From positions 1 through 10,365 of the forward strand of contig JAFGQD010000170.1 in NCBI GenBank assembly GCA_016935875.1: 10,365 nt of DNA, given 5' to 3'. The DNA comes from Deltaproteobacteria bacterium. Its GTDB lineage: Bacteria; Desulfobacterota; Syntrophia; Syntrophales; UBA2210. The notes beneath the pieces were generated by a model. That model was not told the origin of the DNA, did not search any database, and was given only the letters and a program-made list of their open reading frames with translations. This document shows positions 5,976-10,365 of this stretch, piece by piece (positions within the stretch are counted from its first letter, which is position 1; every line of letters starts with the position of its first letter). The position numbers were made by a program, and so were the translations under genes.

Positions 5976-8066
5976 TTAGCTTTTCGATTGTATACCTTTC
6001 TTTGCTTTCGCCGCGTTTTCAGTCAATTCCTCCGCGATTGACTGGGGGACCAGTTTGTAGAGTGCGAATTCCATAGTGAACTGGGCCTGTCCCTGCGTTG
6101 CCGATCTGAGGACAGTCGAGAATCCGAACATCTCCGCCAGTGGTGCCTGCGCTTCAATCACGCACATGGGTCCATCATCCTGTGCGCCGACGATCATTCC
6201 GCGGCGCTGATTGAGAAGGCCCATGACCGGACCCTGAAATTCAGTGGGTGTCTCGACGACGACCTTCATTACCGGTTCATGAATGACGGCTTTCGCCTTG
6301 GCGTAAGCCTCCCGAAATGCGCCGCGCGCCGCCGCCTGAAATGCCATCTCCGAGGAATCCACGCTGTGGGCCGCTCCATCATTGATAACCACCCGTACCC
6401 CTGTTACCGGGAACTCCATTCGTGGGCCTTTTGCCATGCATGCGTAGAAGCCCTTCTCACACGCGGGAATGTACTGTGTGGGAATAGTTCCTCCGGTAAT
6501 CTTGTTGACGAACTCAAATTCCGCTTCCGTGATGGGCTCAATATATCCCGCGATCCGGCCGTATTGTCCCGATCCGCCGGTCTGTTTTTTGTGCGTGTAG
6601 TTAAATTCCGCTTTTTTGGTGATGGTTTCACGGTATGCGACTCGTGGGTTGCCGGTTTCAACTTCGGCGCCATACTCGCGCCGCATCCGTTCAACGTAGA
6701 TTTCCAGGTGCAGTTCGCCCATCCCTTCAATAATCGTCTCTTTTGTTTCATCATCAACGTAGGTCTTGAAGGTAGGGTCTTCTTTTGTAAAGCGGTTCAG
6801 AGCCTTGGACATGTTTATCTGGGATTTGTTATCTTTCGGGATAATGGACAGAGAAATTACCGGATCGGCGACAAACATGGAACTCATGGTCAGTGTGATT
6901 CCCGGGGACGTAAAGGTGTCGCCCGACGCACAGTCAATACCAAAAAGCGCTCCGATGTACCCCGCAGGAATGGCCTCCATCTCTTCCATCTGATCGGCAT
7001 GCATGCGGACAACGCGTCCAACCTTGACCTTCTTCCCTGTGCGAGCATTTACTATGGTGGATCCCTTTGCGATGGAACCCTGATATACCCGGATGTAGGT
7101 AAGCTGACCATAGGCTCCGTCTTCCAGCTTGAATGCGAGGGCCACTGATGGAGCTTCAGGGTTTGAAGAGAGGATAACCGTTTCTTCATTGTTGTCCATG
7201 TCAAGGGCTTCATTTTTCATCTCAGAGGGGCAGGGAAGCAGTTGTGTCACGGCGTCGAGCATAGGCTGAACACCCTTGTTCTTGTAAGCCGACCCCATGA
7301 GAACAGGTGTTATTTCCCGTGTGAGCGTTCCGCTTCGCAGGGCGCTTATGAGAAGTTCTTCCGGGATTTCCTTCTCTTCGAGAATGGCTTCGGTGAGTTT
7401 ATCTGAGAACATCGAGGCGGCATCGATCATCTCTTCCCTCTTTGTGATGGCTTCCTGCATCAGGGCGCTCGGAATCTCATCGATGCGAACATCCTCTCCA
7501 TTCTCGCCTTCAAAATAGACCGCTTTCATGGAAACAAGATCTACAATTCCCTGAAAATTATTTTCGAGTCCAATGGGTATCTGTATGGCAACAGCGTTGT
7601 GCCCCAGTTTCGACCTGAGCTGGCCGATGACACGATACGGATCCGCGCCGCTGCGGTCACACTTGTTTATAAAAGCAACGCATGGAACTTTGTACCGTTT
7701 CATCTGCTGATCGACGGTAATCGACTGTGACTGAACACCGCCCACCGAGCACAGGACAAGGACAGCTCCATCAAGCACCCTGAGAGAACGCTCAACCTCT
7801 ACCGTGAAATCAACGTGCCCGGGAGTGTCGATGATGTTGATTTCATGCCCTCTCCATTCGCAGAATGTAGCCGCCGAGGCTATGGTGATGCCGCGTTCCT
7901 TTTCGAGCTCCATGGAGTCCATGGTGGCTCCGACCCCATCCTTCCCCTTTACGTCATGAATTGCATGAATACGCTTTGTATAAAAGAGGATCCTCTCTGT
8001 CAGCGTTGTTTTTCCCGAATCGATGTGAGCGCTGATGCCTATGTTTCTTACTTTTTTATCGTCCAT
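5976..8066 (-). CDS. fusA: Elongation factor G, spdEFG1/mitochondrial EF-G1-like subfamily
   Basis: A 696-residue translational GTPase that moves tRNA and mRNA through the ribosome after peptide bond formation. The GTPase motifs are intact: G1 AHIDSGKT (13-20), RGITI (58-62, switch I), DTPGH (80-84) and NKCD (134-137). The later EF-G domains are present in normal order and length, including the TGGSGQYGRI block of domain IV and the MGLLNQRRGMI block of domain V. The AHIDSGKTTLTER variant, the VKGKDGVGATMDSMELEKERGIT stretch and VLCSVGGVQSQ resemble mitochondrial EF-G1 more than the AHIDAGKTTTTER form of classical bacterial EF-G. That matches the spdEFG1 class known from spirochaetes, planctomycetes and deltaproteobacteria. 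The gene stands outside a ribosomal-protein operon, has its own promoter and shares a transcript with a P-loop ATPase. The ATG at 8066 gives the standard N-terminus, although its Shine-Dalgarno is weak. Confidence 0.95.
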   Translation of the reverse strand: MDDKKVRNIGISAHIDSGKTTLTERILFYTKRIHAIHDVKGKDGVGATMDSMELEKERGITIASAATFCEWRGHEINIIDTPGHVDFTVEVERSLRVLDGAVLVLCSVGGVQSQSITVDQQMKRYKVPCVAFINKCDRSGADPYRVIGQLRSKLGHNAVAIQIPIGLENNFQGIVDLVSMKAVYFEGENGEDVRIDEIPSALMQEAITKREEMIDAASMFSDKLTEAILEEKEIPEELLISALRSGTLTREITPVLMGSAYKNKGVQPMLDAVTQLLPCPSEMKNEALDMDNNEETVILSSNPEAPSVALAFKLEDGAYGQLTYIRVYQGSIAKGSTIVNARTGKKVKVGRVVRMHADQMEEMEAIPAGYIGALFGIDCASGDTFTSPGITLTMSSMFVADPVISLSIIPKDNKSQINMSKALNRFTKEDPTFKTYVDDETKETIIEGMGELHLEIYVERMRREYGAEVETGNPRVAYRETITKKAEFNYTHKKQTGGSGQYGRIAGYIEPITEAEFEFVNKITGGTIPTQYIPACEKGFYACMAKGPRMEFPVTGVRVVINDGAAHSVDSSEMAFQAAARGAFREAYAKAKAVIHEPVMKVVVETPTEFQGPVMGLLNQRRGMIVGAQDDGPMCVIEAQAPLAEMFGFSTVLRSATQGQAQFTMEFALYKLVPQSIAEELTENAAKAKKGIQSKS

Positions 8067-8117
8067 CCCTGCTTTCCCTGTGTATGGTAATTATTATGCA
8101 ACCGTATCAATTAAATA

Positions 8118-8150
8118 ACCCCCCTGGCGGTAGTCCACCATATGGGGGGT
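8118..8150 (-). promoter_or_regulatory. Strong hairpin in the EF-G leader, attenuator-like
   Basis: In the minus-strand transcript ACCCCCC (8150-8144) pairs with GGGGGGU (8124-8118). Inside, GGUGG and CCGCC form a second five-base stem (one G-U pair) around an ACUA loop. The hairpin is followed directly by UAUUUAAUU (8117-8109), resembling an intrinsic terminator with an imperfect U-run. It lies between the promoter and the EF-G start, so it may attenuate transcription or protect the mRNA end. In the plus direction no T-run follows. Confidence 0.55.
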
Positions 8151-8182
8151 CCGTAGTTGTAATCTGATGCGGAAGACCGCCG

Positions 8183-8211
8183 GATATAGTACACTACCTT
8201 ACACCTGTCAA
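8183..8211 (-). promoter_or_regulatory. Sigma70 promoter of the EF-G/ATPase operon
   Basis: On the minus strand TTGACA (8211-8206, perfect) and TATATC (8188-8183) are separated by exactly 17 bases. Transcription would start near 8176, giving a leader of about 110 bases that contains the G/C hairpin. Confidence 0.65.
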
Positions 8212-8219
8212 GGATTATT

Positions 8220-8231
8220 TCGGATATCCGA
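8220..8231. promoter_or_regulatory. 12-base perfect palindrome TCGGATATCCGA between divergent promoters
   Basis: The palindrome lies nine bases upstream of the -35 box of the EF-G promoter and about 60 bases upstream of the promoter of the zapBA genes. Its position suits an activator or repressor site shared by the two units, but no regulator can be named. The 305-base gap between the EF-G start and the first right-hand gene also holds the two promoters, the leader hairpin and an orphan AAAGGAGG (8242-8249). Confidence 0.35.
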
Positions 8232-8290
8232 GTATAAAACGAAAGGAGGCAAAAACGCAACCAAGATGTTTTTGATTGAGAAATAGCGTC

Positions 8291-8319
8291 TTGACTTTTA
8301 CTGGGCGAATTGACATAAT
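8291..8319 (+). promoter_or_regulatory. Sigma70 promoter of the zapB-zapA transcript
   Basis: TTGACT (8291-8296) and CATAAT (8314-8319) are separated by exactly 17 bases, each matching five of six consensus bases. Transcription would start near 8326, some 45 bases before the proposed TTG start at 8372. Confidence 0.6.
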
Positions 8320-8371
8320 TGCACCTAAAGAGTACATCACTTCAAAAATAAGTGTAAATCTGGGTGTAAAA

Positions 8372-8593
8372 TTGGGAAGATTTAACGAACTTGAACAAAA
8401 AATCAAGGGAATTATAGAAGAGTATTCCGTACTAAAGGAACGGAATCTTGAGCTGGAAAAGTTGTTGGAGGGAAAAAGCGCGGAACTGGAAGAGGCAAAC
8501 AACAAGATAAGGGCTTTACACAATGAAAAGGATGCTGTACGTACCAAGGTGGATATGCTCCTTGATATGCTGCATGATGTAGAAGTGCCTTAG
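8372..8593 (+). CDS. zapB: ZapB-like coiled-coil cell division protein
   Basis: A 73-residue, highly charged, wholly helical protein. Heptad-like spacing of L, I and M runs from FNELEQKIKGIIEEYSVLKE through LELEKLL to VDMLLDMLHDVEVP, as expected of a parallel coiled coil. It has the length and character of ZapB, which helps organise the division ring and interacts with the ZapA/FtsZ layer; the zapA gene 22 bases downstream supports the call. A start at 8276 is open in the same frame, but it would place the promoter (8291-8319) inside the gene. TTG at 8372 is the first ATG/GTG/TTG in frame after the predicted transcription start and has TGGGTG five bases upstream. ZapB proteins are poorly conserved in sequence, so the name rests on size, coiled coil and neighbourhood. 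Confidence 0.72.
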   Translation: MGRFNELEQKIKGIIEEYSVLKERNLELEKLLEGKSAELEEANNKIRALHNEKDAVRTKVDMLLDMLHDVEVP

Positions 8594-8615
8594 GCTCAAC
8601 ACAGGGGAATCGCAT

Positions 8616-8927
8616 TTGAAAAAGCGTTTCGATATAATGGTAATAGGACGGGAATTTTCAGTCCTGAGTGATAAAGGGGATGAGTATGTAAACAAGATTG
8701 TCCGGTATATAAATGAGAGGGCTACGGAAATAGGAGATGCCTCAGAGAATGTAACAACTTCAGATATTGCTATATTGGTTGCTTTAAATATTGCCGAAGA
8801 ATTGTTTAGAGTAAAAGAAGAAAAAGAGGATCTGCATAGCAGATTTGAAAACGGAGTTGAAGAATTAATCAGTTATATAGATAAAAAAAGCAAGTCAATC
8901 CCCTGCGATGTTCGTGATGACTTTTAG
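8616..8927 (+). CDS. zapA: Cell division protein ZapA
   Basis: A 103-residue protein that binds and bundles FtsZ filaments at midcell. The N-terminal beta-rich head shows the family pattern FDIMVIGREFSVLSDKGDEYV, followed by KIVRYINERATEI. The central helix SDIAILVALNIAEELFRVKEEKEDL is the most typical ZapA segment, and a coiled-coil tail (SRFENGVEELISYIDKKSK) completes the dimer/tetramer stalk. TTG at 8616 is chosen because AGGGG lies eight bases upstream and the start yields the complete first beta strand; the next in-frame ATG (8637) would cut that strand. It lies 22 bases after the ZapB-like gene and has no separate promoter that I can see. The last nine or ten codons coincide with the 5' arm of the 6S RNA candidate. 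Confidence 0.9.
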   Translation: MKKRFDIMVIGREFSVLSDKGDEYVNKIVRYINERATEIGDASENVTTSDIAILVALNIAEELFRVKEEKEDLHSRFENGVEELISYIDKKSKSIPCDVRDDF

Positions 8928-9092
8928 TTTTTTGAACCAACACCTTATAGCTGAGTGCTCTTCTTTGTTAGTGGTGTGCATGTCTGCCAGCTCCCGCAAG
9001 GGAAAAGGGTGGAAAGCCTGAAACAGCAACAGAGCACTAAATCTTTTATAAGGTTCAAAAAAAGGGTTGTTACGGCATAGGCGGGGGAGAAT
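8895..9092 (+). ncRNA. ssrS: 6S RNA candidate, regulator of the sigma70 RNA polymerase holoenzyme
   Basis: 6S RNA folds as a long rod with an internal bubble that mimics an open promoter and traps housekeeping RNA polymerase. Its usual place in this lineage is between zapA and the next gene, as here. The ends pair: UCCCCUGC (8899-8906) with GCGGGGGA (9081-9088), AUG (8908-8910) with CAU (9076-9078), and CGUGAU (8913-8918) with GUUACG (9069-9074). Inward, UUUUUUGAAC (8928-8937) pairs with GUUCAAAAAA (9053-9062), CUUAUA (8944-8949) with UAUAAG (9047-9052), and AGUGCUCU (8954-8961) with AGAGCACU (9031-9038); an apical CCC-GCAA-GGG hairpin lies near 8992-9001. Compared from memory with E. coli 6S, GAUGUUCG near the 5' end and the GGUUCAA-GGGUU-ACGGC order near the 3' end are similar. 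The exact ends are uncertain by several bases, and no clear promoter of its own was found. Confidence 0.72.
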
Positions 9093-9261
9093 ATGGCAGA
9101 AGCAGTTCCATTTCTCTCAAGGACCAGGGTGAGATGTATCCAACCCTACCTCCCGGTGATTGCGCTTAGGGCGCAACATGTCGTTTTCCTGTCCCCTCCC
9201 ATTCCCATAAAGTTTAAATTCCCAGTTTTTGCAAGATAATTACGGGGGGAGGTAAGAGAAT
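9093..9261 (+). other. Leader/intergenic region between the 6S RNA candidate and rny
   Basis: No open reading frame of interest lies here. Two small hairpins are visible: AGGGT (9126-9130) with ACCCT (9143-9147), and TTGCGC (9160-9165) with GCGCAA (9171-9176) around a TTAGG loop. Neither is followed directly by a T-run. C-rich CCCCTCCC (9194-9201) could compete for the G-rich 3' arm of the 6S RNA. GATAAT at 9235-9240 has only a poor -35 partner and would leave almost no leader. GGGGGGAGG (9244-9252) is the ribosome binding site of the next gene. Confidence 0.4.
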
Positions 9262-10365
9262 TTGTCTAACATCAGTTTTATAATACTAATAGTGTTGGGG
9301 TCTGTTGCGGTTGGCGTGGCGCTGGGGTATCTTATCAGAAAGAGCATCTCCAGCAAGATGCTGGAGTCGTCTGAGAACCTGGCACTGAGGATTACAAGCG
9401 AGGCCAAGAAGGAAGCGGAGAATATAAAGAAGGAAGCTGTTCTCCAGGCCAAGAGCAATCTCCTCAAGTCCAAAAGTGAATTCGAAAGAGAAACAAGAGA
9501 CAGAAGATCGGAACTTGAGAAGATAGAAGACAGACTTCGCCAGAAGGAAGAAAATCTGGATAAAAGGGTGGACCTTTTCGCCCAGAGAGAAGCCGGTATA
9601 GAGAAAAAAGAGAACGCAGTCCTTGGTAAAGAGACGCTCTGGAATGAAAAGCATAACAAGCTGGACAAGATTATTGAAGAACAAAGGGAGAAACTGGAAA
9701 GAATCGCCGGGATTTCATCACAGGAGGCAAAGGAGCATCTTGTCCAGTTGATGGTAGATGAGGCGCGGCACGAGGCAAGCGGTGTCATAAGAAGGGTAGA
9801 GGAAGAGACAAAACGGGAATCCGAAAAGAGGTCCCAGGAGATACTGGCCTATGCGGTCCAGAGGTATGCATCCGATTTTATAGTCGAGAAGACCGTATCG
9901 GTTGTCAATCTTCCCTCGGACGAAATGAAGGGAAGAATAATCGGCAGAGAGGGGAGAAACATACGGGCCATAGAGGCCGCTACCGGTACAGACCTGATTA
10001 TAGATGATACACCCGAGGCCGTAGTTATCTCGAGCTTCGATCCCATACGGCGGGAAGTGGCAAAAAGGTCCCTGGAGAATCTGATAAATGACGGGAGGAT
10101 TCATCCGGGGAGAATAGAGGAGATAGTCAAGAAGGTAACAGCCGAGATTGACAAGGTGATTCGGGAAACCGGTGAACGGACATCCTTCGATGCGGGTGTG
10201 CATGATGTCCATTCCGAACTGCTGAATCTCCTCGGGCGATTGAGGTTCCGGACAAGTTTTTCCCAGAACGTTCTGGAACATTCCATGGAGGTCTCGTATC
10301 TTGCGGGGATGATGGCCGCCGAGCTTAAGGTGAACGTAAAGGATGCCAAGAGGGCCGGACTGTTG
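9262..10365 (+). CDS. rny: RNase Y (endoribonuclease), N-terminal 368 residues, cut by the window edge
   Basis: RNase Y is a membrane-anchored endoribonuclease that starts mRNA decay. Residues 4-25 (ISFIILIVLGSVAVGVALGYLI) form the single membrane anchor. Residues about 30-190 are a long charged coiled coil rich in K, E and R. A KH RNA-binding domain follows at about 205-270, with the GRIIGREGRN loop at 224-233. The HD nuclease domain begins near 320; H340 in VLEHSMEV is an early conserved histidine, and the window stops at RAGLL, just where the metal-binding HD pair is expected. TTG at 9262 is chosen because it begins immediately before the anchor and GGGGGGAGG lies nine bases upstream; no ATG is suitably placed. 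It probably shares a transcript or region with zapA and the 6S RNA, an arrangement familiar in related bacteria. The frame is open to the window's last base. Confidence 0.95.
   Translation, partial: MSNISFIILIVLGSVAVGVALGYLIRKSISSKMLESSENLALRITSEAKKEAENIKKEAVLQAKSNLLKSKSEFERETRDRRSELEKIEDRLRQKEENLDKRVDLFAQREAGIEKKENAVLGKETLWNEKHNKLDKIIEEQREKLERIAGISSQEAKEHLVQLMVDEARHEASGVIRRVEEETKRESEKRSQEILAYAVQRYASDFIVEKTVSVVNLPSDEMKGRIIGREGRNIRAIEAATGTDLIIDDTPEAVVISSFDPIRREVAKRSLENLINDGRIHPGRIEEIVKKVTAEIDKVIRETGERTSFDAGVHDVHSELLNLLGRLRFRTSFSQNVLEHSMEVSYLAGMMAAELKVNVKDAKRAGLL

Noticed and set aside
6279..7148. 289-codon open frame on the plus strand
   Set aside because: Antisense within the EF-G gene, no ribosome binding site and no domain likeness.
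8276..8371. Upstream TTG start for the ZapB-like protein
   Set aside because: It would place the -35 and -10 boxes of the best promoter inside the gene and adds residues unlike ZapB.
9240..9788. Minus-strand open frame of 182 codons, S/L-rich
   Set aside because: Antisense to the coiled-coil region of RNase Y; its composition is the mirror of K/E-rich codons and is not a membrane protein.

Overview
The window looks like chromosomal DNA from an anaerobic, syntrophic-type deltaproteobacterium (Desulfobacterota, perhaps Syntrophia or a relative). Three things suggest this: an EF-G of the spdEFG1/mitochondrial-like subfamily; the gene order zapB-zapA-6S RNA-rny, which I associate with Deltaproteobacteria; and a neighbouring set of acyl-CoA and Fe-S redox genes. 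This assignment is inference. No mobile element, CRISPR array, tRNA or rRNA was found.

Left part (1-5261), acyl-CoA and redox region. On the minus strand, read from right to left, are a GlxA-family regulator (DJ-1/PfpI plus AraC domains), a crotonase-fold enoyl-CoA isomerase-like enzyme, a 348-residue cysteine-rich dicluster ferredoxin, and the first 30 codons of a dinucleotide-binding oxidoreductase. Diverging from the regulator on the plus strand is a SnoaL/NTF2-like small protein, followed by an acyl-CoA dehydrogenase with its own strong sigma70-type promoter. A plausible reading is that acyl-CoA is oxidised and isomerised by the dehydrogenase and crotonase, while the ferredoxin/oxidoreductase pair handles electrons, with the GlxA-like protein as local regulator.

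Middle (5262-8066), a two-gene minus-strand operon: EF-G first, then, 30 bases on, a 227-residue P-loop ATPase that I cannot name. A consensus-like promoter lies about 110 bases upstream of the EF-G start, and the leader holds a strong G/C hairpin followed by an A/U-rich run.

Right part (8214-10365), plus strand: a promoter, a ZapB-like coiled-coil protein, ZapA, a 6S RNA candidate whose 5' arm runs back into the end of zapA, and the first 368 codons of RNase Y. All three proteins appear to start at TTG. ZapB and ZapA act at the division ring, 6S RNA regulates RNA polymerase, and RNase Y starts mRNA decay.

Most worth a second look: long A/G homopolymer tracts serving as ribosome binding sites; relocation of the catalytic base in the acyl-CoA dehydrogenase; loss of both hydratase glutamates in the crotonase; the EF-G leader hairpin and its unnamed ATPase partner; and the 6S RNA/zapA overlap. 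I see no clear evidence of a wholly new multi-gene system.
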